Origin: an uncultured Selenomonadales bacterium
GTDB lineage: Bacteria > Bacillota > Negativicutes > Selenomonadales > Selenomonadaceae
Reading direction: 5' to 3'
NCBI GenBank assembly: GCA_937915885.1
Contig: CALGGP010000229.1
Span: forward strand, 1 to 50,446
Length of the DNA: 50,446 nt
Made by a program: the position numbers and the translations under genes. Under the pieces are notes generated by a model. That model did not search any database. It saw only the letters and a program-made list of their open reading frames with translations, and had not been told where the DNA came from. Numbering within the stretch: the stretch's first letter is position 1; every line of letters begins with the position of its first letter. This document shows positions 16,643 through 25,479 of the stretch, piece by piece.

Positions 16643-17086
16643 ATGAAGTATTCGTATGTGGCGCTGTTCGATGCCGAGGACGCGGGCTTTAACGTGACGT
16701 TCGTCGACAGCGCCGATTGGATCACGTGCGGCTCGGACATAGCCGAAGCGGTGAAGATGGCGACCGACGTGCTAAACAGTTGGTTGACGGAACTCGAGGA
16801 CGAAGGCAAGCCGATTCCGCCGCCCACTCCGATCGCCGACGTCACTCCCGACGACAATCAATTGATCCGATTGATTCACGCCGACACCGACGCTTATCGG
16901 CAGCTGTTGAAGGAAATCGACGGCAATCCCATTCGCTATGCGCGCGAGCAGACGGGCATGAACATTAAGGAGTTGGCGGATTATCTTGGCGCGCCGTATC
17001 GCACGGTGCAGGATTGGAACTCGGGAAAAAATCGCCCGCCGCGTTGGTGCGAAAAATTGATCGTCGACAAAATCTGGTCGAAGTGA
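16643..17086 (+). CDS. hicB: HicB-type antitoxin with HTH
   Basis: 147-aa antitoxin. The N-terminal half is the HicB partial RNase-H fold (YVALFDAEDAGFNVTFVDSA, CGSDIAEAVKMATDVLNSWL) that blocks HicA. The C-terminal half is an XRE-like helix-turn-helix (YAREQTGMNIKELADYLGA, YRTVQDWNSGKNRPP) that likely autoregulates the promoter at 16341-16369. It ends just before an intrinsic terminator. Confidence 0.88.
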   Translation: MKYSYVALFDAEDAGFNVTFVDSADWITCGSDIAEAVKMATDVLNSWLTELEDEGKPIPPPTPIADVTPDDNQLIRLIHADTDAYRQLLKEIDGNPIRYAREQTGMNIKELADYLGAPYRTVQDWNSGKNRPPRWCEKLIVDKIWSK

Positions 17087-17095
17087 TCCGCGCGG

Positions 17096-17123
17096 AGCCG
17101 TCCGACATGGGCGGCTTTTTTTT
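17096..17123 (+). terminator. Terminator after hicAB
   Basis: AGCCGTCC (17096-17103) pairs with GGGCGGCT (17109-17116) around a 5-base loop, followed by eight T (17116-17123). It abuts the stop codon of the gene V homologue on the other strand. Confidence 0.88.
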
Positions 17124-17535
17124 ATTGATTGAGAAAGATCATGGCGCCTGTGACGCTGATGTTGCCCGTCGCCGTGAGGTTCACGTCGCCCGTCACCGTG
17201 ATGTTCGCTCCGTCTTCAATCATCTCGACCGTCGTGCCGTTGCCCAACGTCAATCGCCTGCCGCCCGCTTTGATCGGCGCCGCCTGCTCCGTATATCGCG
17301 TCCCGATTATCCACCCTTCGCCCGACTCTTCTCCATTGGGCGCGCATAAACAGACGGCAGTGTCGCCGACCGACGGCAGCCAATAATCCGCCGCCACCGA
17401 CGTCGAACCGCGCCCGAGGATCGCATACTCCGCGCTCACCGCCGCATCCCGATCCTCAAACGTCACTCGCGCCGTCATCAAACTGTCGTTGACCGACATC
17501 ACGACCCCTTCTCGGATCAATTTTTGCTCCGCCAT
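17122..17535 (-). CDS. Baseplate spike protein V
   Basis: 137-aa gpV-family protein: an N-terminal OB-fold (VVMSVNDSLMTARVTFEDRD) and a central YWLPSVGDTAVCLCAPNGEE loop typical of phage baseplate assembly protein V, then a short beta-helix rich in T, V and G (ITVTGDVNLTATGNISVTG). GAGGTG lies 6 bases before the ATG at 17535. The trimeric spike would carry the PAAR tip. Confidence 0.88.
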   Translation of the reverse strand: MAEQKLIREGVVMSVNDSLMTARVTFEDRDAAVSAEYAILGRGSTSVAADYWLPSVGDTAVCLCAPNGEESGEGWIIGTRYTEQAAPIKAGGRRLTLGNGTTVEMIEDGANITVTGDVNLTATGNISVTGAMIFLNQ

Positions 17536-17537
17536 CG

Positions 17538-18527
17538 TCAACACCTCGTCATTTCAAGCGCCGTCTCATATCCGCTCCCCCCGACCGTATGCGTCGCCTT
17601 CTGGATCAAATACTTGCCGTCGAATACTTCAAAGCCCGCAAGCAGGATTGTCGCACCCGCTCTCATGCTCATATCTCCGACCAGCGTCACTTGCACCTTC
17701 GTCTCTTCTCGATTCTTCGCCTTCAAACTTTTTTTCGCCAGCCGATCCGCCTCCGCCTTCGTCGATACCTTCTTATTCACCTTCAGCGTCCGTCCGCTCG
17801 AGCCGAACATCGTTTCTAAAATTCCTCCGCTTGCATACGACCCCTCTATCAGTTCGCCCTTCCGTCCGCTCTTATACTTTACTTCGCATTTTGAGTACAC
17901 TTCATTCAACGTCGATCGTACAGAAAATCTTTTCAAGCGACTGTCGCCCTTCACGATCGCGCCCGTCGCCGTCGCTCCTTCATATTTCTCGATGTCGAAG
18001 ATCACCAGCTGCCTATCATTCATTTTCAGCGCCAGCCCTTTGTCCTTGCACAGTCGATGCAGGAATGCCAAATCCGATTCCTCCGACTGCTCCGCGCGCT
18101 CTATCAACGGATCCTCCGATGTCTCGTAATACAATCGTAGCCCGCCGCCGGACGCTATGTCTGCCGCTATCGCCGACAACGGCACTTGCTCCCAACTCCG
18201 GCTCTTCTCGACCGACTTCACGCCCGACGTCGACGGGATCGAATTCCCCTTGATCTTGCACTCCGACGGCGGGAACGAATTTTCTATCTCGTCGATCTCA
18301 AAACTGCCCAACGGCAACGCCGTGTATTCGTCGTAGATCGTCGCCTCTATCGTCATGCCCCGCGAAGGAAACCACGCCGACCGAAACAGCCCGTCAACGT
18401 CCTGCAGCGTCACTTCTAAGGTGTCGGCTTCCCCGTCGAGCGCCTCTCGATAACTCAGCCCCTTCAGATACTTCGACAGCTCCGCTCCCACCGATTTGCC
18501 GTTCATCACCAGCTCAATTGCCGTCAT
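17538..18527 (-). CDS. Late control protein D / tail hub
   Basis: 329-aa gpD-family (gp27-like) hub protein joining tail tube and spike. Visible family features: GLSYREALDGEADTLEVTL, FEIDEIENSFPPSECKIKG, then SEESDLAFLHRLCKDKGLAL (the LRR-x-C-like core shared with VgrG/gpD) and AEADRLAKKSLKAKNREE. It lies 2 bases before gene V and overlaps the upstream gene by 14 bases. Confidence 0.88.
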   Translation of the reverse strand: MTAIELVMNGKSVGAELSKYLKGLSYREALDGEADTLEVTLQDVDGLFRSAWFPSRGMTIEATIYDEYTALPLGSFEIDEIENSFPPSECKIKGNSIPSTSGVKSVEKSRSWEQVPLSAIAADIASGGGLRLYYETSEDPLIERAEQSEESDLAFLHRLCKDKGLALKMNDRQLVIFDIEKYEGATATGAIVKGDSRLKRFSVRSTLNEVYSKCEVKYKSGRKGELIEGSYASGGILETMFGSSGRTLKVNKKVSTKAEADRLAKKSLKAKNREETKVQVTLVGDMSMRAGATILLAGFEVFDGKYLIQKATHTVGGSGYETALEMTRC

Positions 18528-19161
18528 CCGTCATCATCTCTTTCGCCCAATCCGGCTCGTCCGATCCCAGCTCATATTCCTCTACGAACTCCGCGTGATG
18601 CCGCCCCTCATACACCCCCAACGTGATCTCTTCGATCCGCGTCGCGTTCTTCAATCGCGTTCGCCCACACCGCCCTATCGTGATCGCCTCGTAATATTCA
18701 TCATAGCGCCCCTCTAAGTAGTCTCCGAACTCCTTCAACTCCAACGTCTCCTGATTCAGCCCTGCCTCTAAAGCCTCTTGCCAATTCAATAAACACCGGC
18801 TTATATACGTCGGCGGCATTCCTCCATCCGTTTCCAGCCCCGCTACGTATTGCCCTCGAGTGAGCGCAAGGATTTCTTCCAAGATCGCCTCGCCATAATT
18901 CCAGCGCACTACTTCTCTCATGTCGTAATAGCCCGTCGGACGCTCGCTCGGGATCGCAGGTAAATGCTCCGGTCGCTCCGCCTCTAAGTGCTCCAGGATC
19001 GCTTCCGCGAATGAATATCTCAGCACTCGATAGTACGCCCGCGAAAATTCCGTCCCGCTCCGATTGAAATATTTTTCGAGCTCCGCGCGGAACGGCGAAT
19101 AGTTTTTTACCGTCGCCCAACCGCCGATCTCGTCCGCCTTCGATAATACCTCTGCCTTCAT
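18514..19161 (-). CDS. Unknown phage tail-region protein
   Basis: 215-aa protein not recognised. It is acidic and rich in aromatic residues, with a helical look (PFRAELEKYFNRSG, YYRVLRYSFAEAILEHLEAE, ILEEILALTRGQY). The ATG at 19161 overlaps the stop of the gene X homologue (ATGA); an in-frame GTG at 19170 is possible. It lies between X and D, where P2 has nothing, so a tail hub accessory or chaperone role can only be guessed. Confidence 0.6.
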   Translation of the reverse strand: MKAEVLSKADEIGGWATVKNYSPFRAELEKYFNRSGTEFSRAYYRVLRYSFAEAILEHLEAERPEHLPAIPSERPTGYYDMREVVRWNYGEAILEEILALTRGQYVAGLETDGGMPPTYISRCLLNWQEALEAGLNQETLELKEFGDYLEGRYDEYYEAITIGRCGRTRLKNATRIEEITLGVYEGRHHAEFVEEYELGSDEPDWAKEMMTDDGN

Positions 19162-19352
19162 GATTGCCACGGCGCCTTCAGCTCCTTCTGCTGTCGAACT
19201 GTTTCTGCCTCCTTTAATTCCACGCCCGCTTCAAATTCCTGCCTCTCGATCTTGTCCCGGTTCGCATTCATCAATGCCTCCGCATGCGAAGTCGAGCCGT
19301 ATTCCCGCCATGCTATCTCTTCAAACGTGTCGCCTTGCATCGTCCTAAGCAT
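19158..19352 (-). CDS. Tail protein X (LysM-like)
   Basis: 64-aa GpX-family protein: MLRTMQGDTFEEIAWREYGS, then HAEALMNANRD, the LysM-like pattern of P2 X. The ATG at 19352 follows GAGGAGG closely; the longer frame to 19373 has no RBS. It slightly overlaps the end of the tape measure gene. Confidence 0.85.
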   Translation of the reverse strand: MLRTMQGDTFEEIAWREYGSTSHAEALMNANRDKIERQEFEAGVELKEAETVRQQKELKAPWQS

Positions 19353-22300
19353 ACGCCCTCCTCGAACGCTCATGATTCAAGCGGCTCAGCGCCTCCTCTA
19401 AACTTTCCTTCATCTGCGGGATCATTTCCTCCGCTCCCTTCACCCCGTTGATCGTCACATTCACCGTGATCGGCTCCGCTCCTGCCTCCGACGGATTGTC
19501 GCTCCGAACCTCCCGTTCCTCTCGATCCAGTCGATCGTATGTCGCCACAGACCGCTCTAACCGACTCGGCTCCGTCACAGGCACCTTCGGCCAGCCCGGG
19601 CTTTGCGGCAGTTTGTTCAACGGCCACCGTCTTTGCGGGCTTGATTGATCCGGCGAAGGCCAACGCCCACTCTGCGGCAATTTGTTCAAAGGCCACGGCA
19701 ATCGCCTTTGCATGATCGACGGGCGACGCAGCATCGGCGGCTCGGGCGTCGTTGGATCGTTCGGCTCCGTCGGCACCTTCGGCCAGCCGGGCGTCTTCGA
19801 TAATCTATCGAACGGAAACGGCAGACGCCTTTGCATGATCGACGGTCGACCCGGCATTGTCGGTTCTGTCGTCGACGGAGTGATCGGCGGCTCGGGCGTC
19901 GTTGGATCGGCCGGCGAAGGTTGAGTGCCCTTCTTCTTCTTCAGTCGCTTGCCCATCTTTATCGCCGCGTCCAACCACACCGGCAGTTTTACCTTCGATC
20001 CCGACATGATCGACGTCGGCTTGCGCGGCTCCTCTTTTTTGTCGGGCAACACTCCGAGCAACTCGCCGACTTTCTCCCATAACGTTTTCGATCGCTTCGT
20101 CTTCTCGATCGGGATCGCCGCTTCCGGACTGTCCTCCGCAAACGTCGTGACGAACTCCCCGCGCGGATAGATACCTCCGACTGCGTTGTGCGACACCGAC
20201 GGCGACACAAAATTTGAGATCGCCGAATATGCATTCGACAACGCTCCGCTTATCGCCGCGCCCGCACTCGACGCCGCACTCATCAGCGCTCCTATCGCCG
20301 AAGACGCCGCCGCTCCCAAGCCCGACAGCGCTCCCGTCGCTCCCGACGCCGCCGACCCCGCGCCGGTCACTCCCTCATTGAACAACCCCGTCGCGCCCGC
20401 GCTCGCCGTCATTTGCGCTCCAAAAAATGTCGTCGCCTCCCCCGTCATCAGCATTTGACCGTTGAACGCCGCCGTCGCCATTCCCGTCTCCTGCAATTGC
20501 CCGTTGAACACGCCCGTCGTCGCCGCCGCTCCGTCCAGCGCTCCTTGCAAGCCCGTAACGTCCAACTCCGGCGCCTTCATCGTTCCCAATGTCGGCGATA
20601 ACTGCTGCCAAGGCAATTCCCTCGGCATCAGCGTCTTCGGCAGCTCCACCGCCGCGTCCGACATCTTGTTCGCCGCTCCCTCCATCGACCGCACCACAGG
20701 CTCCAGCGCTCGTGTCACTTGCTCCCCGTCGTCCTTCTTCCGATCGAATATCTCCTGCAACGACGATATCATGTCCTCTCGCGCCGCTTCGCTCACGTCC
20801 TTTTGCGTCTTCAAATATTCGATCGCCGCTCTCAGCGCCGCTTCCTTGTCGCTCTGCCCCTGCACGAATGTCGACAGCGACTGCACCAGCGCGTCCCGAT
20901 CCGCTGCCGTCTCCGTTTTCGCCGTCGACACCGCCTCCCGGATCGCCGTCACCAGCTCCCCTTGTTCCGACCTCTTATCTATCGCCTCCGATACCCGCGA
21001 CAGGATCGCATCCTGTTGCGACGCCGTCAAGTTCGTCTGCTCCTTCAAATTCTCCAGCGCCGACGATAGAAATTCTTCCTTCGACCCGCCATCGATCTTT
21101 TCTTTCTCCGATAACGCTATCAGCGCCGTCGCTATCCGATCCTCCGTCGATGCTTGCACATCCGACAGTTTTGCCTCCACCGCAGAAATGATTTCCGCGC
21201 CGCCTTCACGATCCTTGAACGTCTCACGCACGATCGTCATCATTTCCGCTTGTTGCGACGCCGTTTGATTTCCCGTCGCCGTCAACCGCTCTACCAGCGT
21301 CGACACCTTGTCCTCGGCGTCCGAACGCGCTATCTGCCTCACCTCCAACGTCAGACTTTCCTTCTCCGTCGTCGTCAGCTCCGTCTCCGCGCCGATCGCT
21401 TCTCTCGTCGCCGAACCGTAATTCTTCTCCTTTCCTCCCAGCGCTCCCCAATCAAATTTCCCCGCAAGGATTGACCCGTCTAACACTCCACCCGCTATCT
21501 TCACCACATTCCCGAGCGTCGTGCCCAATCCCTTTAACAGATCCACCACCATTTTGATCGCGCCGCCCAATGTCTCTTGGAACGCCGACCCCAACTTCCC
21601 GATCGCTCCGAGGATATCTCCCTTCAACAGCAGCCCAAACGCGTCCATCAGCGCCGCTCCGACCTTACCCACCGTCGAAAGGAATGTTCCGACCAGCGTC
21701 AGCGCCGTCGTCAGCACGCCAGTCAGCACTTCAATGCCCGCCAGCAAGCCGCCCATCGCCACATTGCCCAAGCCGCTTTCGCCGAACGATTCACTCAGGC
21801 GCGACCACGCTCCGCTTATCTGCTCGAGCGCAGGCATCACTTTTTCGCCGATCCCCGACGCCGCCGCGCTTATCCGCCCCAGCACTCCTTCAAAATACCC
21901 GCCTACCTTGTCCCAATTCTGATAGATCATATACGCGCCCGCCGCTATCGCCGCTATCGCCGCTATCGCCACGCCCCACGGACTCAATAAAAACGCCGCC
22001 GCACTCCGCGCCGCGCCAGAAAACGCATAGCCTACCGTCTGCAACAGCGCCAACATCCCTTGCCCCTTCGCTATCGCAAACACCGCGCCCAGCTTCGCTC
22101 CCAAGCCGCTCAGCAATCCGACCACGCCAGACAACGCTCCGCTCAGCGCCGCAGGTATTTGCGACACACTTGCCATCAAGCCGTAGCCCAACGCCTTAAA
22201 CCCCGTCGCTATACCTTGCGTCTTGATGATCGTCGACAGCGCCGTTAATTTCCCAAACAAACTGCCGAATACCGTCGCACCCAGTCGTCCGAATACGCCA

Positions 22301-24129
22301 AGACCCGCCGTCGCGCTCAACAAACCCGCCGTCGTTTGCACAAAACTTATTCCCGCCAACGCCAACCGGAAGCCCGCAAGACCCACGATCGCCACGCTCA
22401 AGCCCGCCGCCAATGCTCCGATCGCTCGCACCAGCCCTTGATTCCGTCCGATCCATTCCGCCAGCGACGTCACTATCGGATTCAGCCCTTCATACATCGA
22501 CCGCAGCATTGGCAGAAACGCGCTACCGACGTTGTTCGATACCGCATCGATTGCACTCTCGAGATACAGCCACGCTCCCCGCGTGTCGTCGTTCATCGTA
22601 CGCGCTACTTGTTTCGCCGTCCCGTCCGATTCCCGCAGCGCATTCCGAAATTCCTCAAATTTCTCGGGACCCTGCTCCAGCACCGCCAGCCAACCCGACG
22701 CCGCATTCACTCCGAAGATCGCTCCCACCGCCGCTAATTTTTCGTCCTTCGACAGCCCTTCCATCTTCGCCGACAGCTCTCGAAGAACGAACGACATTTT
22801 CTCCGTCGGCTTCATCCCCGCGTCGACGTGAATTCCCAGCGCCTCCAATTGCGCTTGCGATTCATACGCCATTCGCGTCGCGTCCGACAGCGATACTCCC
22901 AGCGCCTCCATCTCCTTCGACGCCTTCTTCGGCGGCCCCGCCAAGCGCAACAGCCCCATTCGCAGCGCCGTACCCGCCATCGATCCTTTGATCCCGGCGT
23001 TGCCCATGATCATCATCGCCGCCGCCGCATCGTGGATATCACCTCCGTACGCGTGCATCGCCGGCGCCGCATATTTCATCGATTCCCCGAGCGCGTCCAT
23101 GTTGAGATTCGACCGCGTCAGCGCGTATGCGTACACGTCCGTCATGTGCCCCACTTGATCCGCCGTCATTCCCAGCGCCGTCAGATTGTCCGACACTATG
23201 TCCGCCGTCCGCGCCAAATCCATTCCTGACGCCGCCGCCAAGTCAAGCATCCCCGGCATCGCCTTTATTATCTGATCCTTCGACCAGCCCGCCATGCCCA
23301 AAAAGCCTTGCGCCTCCGCCGCTTGCGTCATCGTAAATTGCGTCGTCGCTCCCAATTGCCGCGCTTGCGACTCCAGCTCCGCCATCTCCCGACGCACCCG
23401 CTCGTAATTCCCTTCCTTGATGTTTTGCGATTGCGTCAGTGAACGCACTCTGCTCATCGCGTGCTCGAATGTCTCTGCATTTTCCGTCGCCGACGCAAAC
23501 GGCCTCATGAGCGCTCCCGCCGTCGTAAACGCGCTTTGCATGTTGTCCCACGCCGTGCTAACATGATTAGAAGCATCCGTGTGTGCTTGATAGGCTTTCG
23601 CGAATTGCTCTTGACTTTTCATCGCCGCGTTCGCGCCCGACAGCGCCGCTTTCAATTGCGCCTCCGCACTCGCCAAATCCCGTACCTTGATCCCGGCATT
23701 GCTCAACGCTTGATACAACGCCTTCAGCTCCGAAGTTTGCGCTCCGTATCCTTTGAACGCGCCCGTCAACGTTCGCTCCGCCCCGCGCAATTGACTTTCG
23801 AGCGATCGCACCAATGCTTTATTGCCCGCCTCGCGCGCCGCTTGCAACTCCAGCCTCAGACGTTGCACTTCCCTTTGCGCCGTCCGCAATTGATCCAGCC
23901 CGCCTATCAAGCCCCCGCGACTCAACGCCTTAAACTTCTCCAGCGCCGCGCTCGCCGCTCTCAATTCGTTCAGCCTCTTCGATAAATCGCCGAACGCCCC
24001 GAGTGTCGCGCTTCCCGTCATCGATCGCTTCAGCCCCGCCATCGCTCCGCTCGCCTGCCGGATCGCTCCCATAAACGACCCGTCCAATTTCCCCAGTATC
24101 TCAAATACCGTCGTTAATACTTTCGCCAT
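19345..24129 (-). CDS. Tail tape measure protein
   Basis: 1594-aa TP901-family tape measure that sets tail length and is ejected during infection. The start is the ATG at 24129 (MAKVLTTVFEIL, preceded by GGGGGCAG); the frame back to 24228 overlaps an opposite-strand gene and lacks an RBS. Residues about 270-430 are the conserved TP901 core (QFTMTQAAEAQGFLGMAGWS, ALTRSNLNMDALGESMKYAA, ALRMGLLRLAGPPKKASKE). Hydrophobic stretches lie near 580-790. About 950-1240 form coiled-coil-like units of roughly 45 residues (TASQQ.. twice). The C-terminal about 130 residues are proline-rich repeats, then a TVNVTINGVKGAEE end. A contractile phage with this length would have a tail of very roughly 240 nm if 1.5 angstrom per residue holds. 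Confidence 0.92.
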   Translation of the reverse strand: MAKVLTTVFEILGKLDGSFMGAIRQASGAMAGLKRSMTGSATLGAFGDLSKRLNELRAASAALEKFKALSRGGLIGGLDQLRTAQREVQRLRLELQAAREAGNKALVRSLESQLRGAERTLTGAFKGYGAQTSELKALYQALSNAGIKVRDLASAEAQLKAALSGANAAMKSQEQFAKAYQAHTDASNHVSTAWDNMQSAFTTAGALMRPFASATENAETFEHAMSRVRSLTQSQNIKEGNYERVRREMAELESQARQLGATTQFTMTQAAEAQGFLGMAGWSKDQIIKAMPGMLDLAAASGMDLARTADIVSDNLTALGMTADQVGHMTDVYAYALTRSNLNMDALGESMKYAAPAMHAYGGDIHDAAAAMMIMGNAGIKGSMAGTALRMGLLRLAGPPKKASKEMEALGVSLSDATRMAYESQAQLEALGIHVDAGMKPTEKMSFVLRELSAKMEGLSKDEKLAAVGAIFGVNAASGWLAVLEQGPEKFEEFRNALRESDGTAKQVARTMNDDTRGAWLYLESAIDAVSNNVGSAFLPMLRSMYEGLNPIVTSLAEWIGRNQGLVRAIGALAAGLSVAIVGLAGFRLALAGISFVQTTAGLLSATAGLGVFGRLGATVFGSLFGKLTALSTIIKTQGIATGFKALGYGLMASVSQIPAALSGALSGVVGLLSGLGAKLGAVFAIAKGQGMLALLQTVGYAFSGAARSAAAFLLSPWGVAIAAIAAIAAGAYMIYQNWDKVGGYFEGVLGRISAAASGIGEKVMPALEQISGAWSRLSESFGESGLGNVAMGGLLAGIEVLTGVLTTALTLVGTFLSTVGKVGAALMDAFGLLLKGDILGAIGKLGSAFQETLGGAIKMVVDLLKGLGTTLGNVVKIAGGVLDGSILAGKFDWGALGGKEKNYGSATREAIGAETELTTTEKESLTLEVRQIARSDAEDKVSTLVERLTATGNQTASQQAEMMTIVRETFKDREGGAEIISAVEAKLSDVQASTEDRIATALIALSEKEKIDGGSKEEFLSSALENLKEQTNLTASQQDAILSRVSEAIDKRSEQGELVTAIREAVSTAKTETAADRDALVQSLSTFVQGQSDKEAALRAAIEYLKTQKDVSEAAREDMISSLQEIFDRKKDDGEQVTRALEPVVRSMEGAANKMSDAAVELPKTLMPRELPWQQLSPTLGTMKAPELDVTGLQGALDGAAATTGVFNGQLQETGMATAAFNGQMLMTGEATTFFGAQMTASAGATGLFNEGVTGAGSAASGATGALSGLGAAASSAIGALMSAASSAGAAISGALSNAYSAISNFVSPSVSHNAVGGIYPRGEFVTTFAEDSPEAAIPIEKTKRSKTLWEKVGELLGVLPDKKEEPRKPTSIMSGSKVKLPVWLDAAIKMGKRLKKKKGTQPSPADPTTPEPPITPSTTEPTMPGRPSIMQRRLPFPFDRLSKTPGWPKVPTEPNDPTTPEPPMLRRPSIMQRRLPWPLNKLPQSGRWPSPDQSSPQRRWPLNKLPQSPGWPKVPVTEPSRLERSVATYDRLDREEREVRSDNPSEAGAEPITVNVTINGVKGAEEMIPQMKESLEEALSRLNHERSRRAYA
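19555..19925 (-). repeat. Proline-rich imperfect repeats in tape measure C-terminus
   Basis: The coding repeats are RPSIMQRRLP(F/W)P(F/L) twice, WPLNKLPQS twice, PGWPKVP twice and DPTTPEPP twice, alternating over about 120 residues. At the DNA level the GGCACCTTCGGCCAGCC and TTTGCATGATCGACGG blocks recur. Such repeats could expand or contract by recombination and change tail length or surface. Confidence 0.75.
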
Positions 24130-24159
24130 TTTTACTGCCCCCAAAAGGAGTGTTTTCTT

Positions 24160-24471
24160 ATGAGCATCAGCGCTTTCGGCAGCTATGAGTATCGCTGCAA
24201 CCGCCGCGCCAAGCAGGATTCCCTTCAATATTCAAAGGTATGCGAACGCGGCATGGAGACGGGAATTTGGCGCGACGAGGAAGGTTACGACGCCGAAGGA
24301 TTCAACAAGAAGGGCTACAACCGCTTCGGTTTCGACCGCAATAATCGCCACAAAGACGGCACCGTTCGCACTCCCGTCAATCAAGAACAGTACTTCGTTC
24401 AGCTTCAATCCAAGCGCATTCTCGATGAATGCGACGAGATTGATGAATGGCTCCGCTCGCTCGAGAAATAA
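24160..24471 (+). CDS. Small GYD/GFD-repeat protein, opposite-strand cargo gene
   Basis: 103-aa protein on the strand opposite to the late operon, fitting exactly between the tail chaperone and the tape measure gene. AAGGAG lies 9 bases before the ATG and a terminator follows 25 bases after the stop. A central series of five-residue repeats reads EGYDAEGFNKKGYNRFGFDR; the N-terminus is basic with paired Cys (SYEYRCNRRAKQ) and the C-terminus acidic (LDECDEIDEWLRSLEK). It does not look like a virion protein. The position and own signals are those of a moron (lysogenic-conversion type gene). Function unknown. Confidence 0.75.
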   Translation: MSISAFGSYEYRCNRRAKQDSLQYSKVCERGMETGIWRDEEGYDAEGFNKKGYNRFGFDRNNRHKDGTVRTPVNQEQYFVQLQSKRILDECDEIDEWLRSLEK

Positions 24472-24495
24472 ATCAGCGGCAGATAAAAAAAATAC

Positions 24496-24526
24496 AGCGG
24501 ACGCTCACTCGGCGCCCGCTTTTTTT
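24496..24526. terminator. Bidirectional terminator behind cargo gene
   Basis: AGCGGACGC (24496-24504) pairs with GCGCCCGCT (24512-24520), one mismatch, followed by T7 on the plus strand and flanked by an A-run on the left, so T8 follows it on the minus strand. It would end cargo transcription and may attenuate late transcription entering the tape measure gene. Confidence 0.82.
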
Positions 24527-24937
24527 ATTTCCGACGCCCCGCCTTCATTCTTTCTATCCGCTCCCGCCGTTCCTCGTTTATCGCTTCGATCCATTCACTC
24601 AACTCGATCGGCGTCCGCGACATCCAATACTCCGCCCCAGCATACTCCGACACTCGCACCGCTATTCGACGGTAGATTCGCCCGGGGCATTCTCCGACGC
24701 GCCGTTTAAAAAATTCGCCGTCTCCACGAACAGCCTCATGTACTCCTTCATCGGCAGCGACATCAGCTCGGGCATGGGGCGCTCGAGCGCATACGACGCC
24801 AGCCTGATCTGAAAGCGCGTCGACGTCAGCATCTGATCAAACGTCACGCCCTTCGTGTATTCCTCTCGCTCCGCTCGCGCAAAGTCGTTCCCCGTCAGCT
24901 TCTCCAGCCCCGCGCGCAACGCCTCATAATCTATCAT
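24525..24937 (-). CDS. Tail assembly chaperone, -1 frameshift product (E-E')
   Basis: Joining 24937-24707 to 24707-24525 by a -1 slip at TTTTTTA gives 137 aa: 77 residues of E plus a 60-residue basic, Trp-containing extension (KRRVGECPGRIYRRI, YWMSRTPIELSEWIEAINEE). This is the classical G/GT or E/E' arrangement, in which the extended chaperone binds the tape measure during tail assembly. P2 uses the very similar T-TTT-TTG. The extension frame has no start codon or RBS of its own, which supports frameshifting. Confidence 0.75.
24662..24937 (-). CDS. Tail assembly chaperone, short form (E)
   Basis: 91-aa acidic helical protein (YEALRAGLEKLTGNDFARAE, FQIRLASYALERPMPELMSL) between tail tube and tape measure genes, the position of P2 gpE. 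It overlaps the tube gene end by ATGA. A TTTTTTA heptamer in its 3' part would let some ribosomes shift -1 and make the long form. Assignment rests on position, size and the frameshift architecture. Confidence 0.75.
   Translation of the reverse strand: MIDYEALRAGLEKLTGNDFARAEREEYTKGVTFDQMLTSTRFQIRLASYALERPMPELMSLPMKEYMRLFVETANFLNGASENAPGESTVE
24707..24713 (-). promoter_or_regulatory. -1 ribosomal frameshift slippery site
   Basis: Minus-strand T TTT TTA, an X-XXY-YYZ heptamer in phase with gene E (codons TTT TTA), 45 bases before the E stop. After slipping, the A is re-read in AAA CGG CGC. Confidence 0.72.
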
Positions 24938-25467
24938 ATCAGCCCTACCGCCTTTCTGTACGGCGACGCAAAGTCCTCTCCGTCTATCCGATACACATAG
25001 TTCAGTTTGTCGAACGCCAGCTTCTCTACGCCCTCATAAAAGTAATTCAGGATCGCCACTTCCAACGTCAATTCGCTGTCGATTGTCGAGCTCGGCTCCC
25101 ATTTCCCCAAATTCCAATTCTTAGGAAAGCCGCTTACCTCCAGCCGGTGCTGATGCGGTTTGAGACCGCCGTTGCCCGCGTCCACATTCTCTACCGCTCC
25201 GTACAGCGACAAGTCTATCCTCTCGTATCTAAACAGTTTCGCCGCGTCCACCGGCGGCGTCCGCCACGTCAACTTCAGCTCCATCGAGCCCAGATTGCTG
25301 CGGATCGGCATCGCCACCGTCCCCGCTATCCCGTTGCCCTTCATGTCTACCGTCTCAGGCTCCGCCGTCGTCAGTTCGATGTTCGCCAGCCCCATCAGCC
25401 GCGACGTCCCGCTTCGATACACTTCAAAGTTGATCAGACCGATTCCTTGCAAAAATACATCCGCCAT
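24934..25467 (-). CDS. Major tail tube protein (FII type)
   Basis: 177-aa tube subunit of a contractile tail. ATG at 25467 with AAGGAG 8 bases upstream; the GTG nine bases earlier is too near the RBS. Features: FLQGIGLINFEVYRSGTSRL, MDVRLTMELK-like MPIRSNLGSMELKLTW, and LEVSGFPKNWNLGKWE followed by the tube domain end YYEG and Y-rich C-terminus. It lies directly after the sheath gene, as in P2. Confidence 0.88.
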   Translation of the reverse strand: MADVFLQGIGLINFEVYRSGTSRLMGLANIELTTAEPETVDMKGNGIAGTVAMPIRSNLGSMELKLTWRTPPVDAAKLFRYERIDLSLYGAVENVDAGNGGLKPHQHRLEVSGFPKNWNLGKWEPSSTIDSELTLEVAILNYFYEGVEKLAFDKLNYVYRIDGEDFASPYRKAVGLI

Positions 25468-25479
25468 CTTACTCACTCC

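Noticed and set aside
24185..24709. Overlapping 174-codon plus-strand frame across the cargo gene
   Set aside because: Ser/Ala/Pro-rich shadow; the 24160 frame has the RBS and the repeat motifs.
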